Source of the DNA: Clostridium sp. CAG:590
GTDB lineage: Bacteria > Bacillota > Clostridia > Lachnospirales > Lachnospiraceae
Length of the DNA stretch: 5,312 nt
Assembly: GCA_000431135.1 (NCBI GenBank)
Contig: HF987799.1
Span: 1 to 5,312 of the forward strand
Reading direction: 5' to 3'
How positions within the stretch are numbered: position 1 is the stretch's first letter; each line of letters begins with the position of its first letter. The translations under genes and the position numbers were made by a program. This document shows, one piece after another, positions 5,287 through 5,312 of the stretch. The notes beneath the pieces are model-generated. The model ran no database searches. It was not told the origin of the DNA and worked only from the letters and a program-made list of their open reading frames with translations.

Positions 5287-5312
5287 CGAGACACACCTGT
5301 GTCTCGCTTTTT
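5287..5312 (+). terminator. Rho-independent terminator at the window end
   Basis: CGAGACAC (5287-5294) and GTGTCTCG (5299-5306) form a perfect 8-base stem with an ACCT loop, followed by CTTTTT to the window edge. It is a good terminator reading rightwards, although no plus-strand gene lies immediately before it. On the minus strand it has a short TTT tail and could weakly terminate a gene entering from the right. Confidence 0.7.

Overview
The window looks like chromosomal DNA from a low-GC Gram-positive anaerobe, most likely a clostridial (Lachnospiraceae-like) species. The evidence is AT-rich sequence, strong AGGAGG-type ribosome binding sites, two consensus sigma-A promoters, an LLH-type holin, and an endolysin with the NCG/DGIAG-type C-terminal wall-binding repeat common in clostridial prophages. 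This assignment is an inference from style and protein families, not from a database search.

Left part (about 1-2330, minus strand): a two-gene unit. A LysR-type regulator (1267-2172) is followed 18 bases later by a PLP-dependent class I/II aminotransferase (64-1248). The regulator has a perfect TTGACA-17-TATAAT promoter (2283-2311) and a roughly 100-base leader carrying two inverted repeats.

Middle part (about 2424-3735, plus strand): a compact phage-type lysis cassette. It holds an LLH-like holin (2460-2855), directly overlapped by an N-acetylmuramoyl-L-alanine amidase (2855-3361). The natural C-terminal wall-binding domain of the amidase lies in the next frame (3328-3735), so the endolysin appears broken by a one-base deletion. 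No virion genes are present in the window.

Right part (about 3750-5312): an AT-rich accessory segment. An XRE-family repressor (3831-4211) sits under a promoter embedded in a 16-base paired inverted repeat. It is followed by a small protein that resembles the PBECR nuclease-fold domain of phages and conjugative elements (4314-4682). A perfect-consensus promoter (4669-4696) overlaps the 3' end of that gene and drives a short, well-folded candidate non-coding RNA (about 4703-4806), which is followed by a second strong terminator. A small unidentified protein is encoded on the minus strand (5020-5202), and another terminator hairpin closes the window. A 12-base direct repeat (2424-2435 and 5275-5286) brackets the lysis/XRE/PBECR/RNA block and is a weak candidate for insertion ends.

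The most interesting part is the XRE repressor, PBECR-like nuclease and promoter-driven structured RNA together. They could form a small conflict or immunity module left by, or carried with, a prophage.
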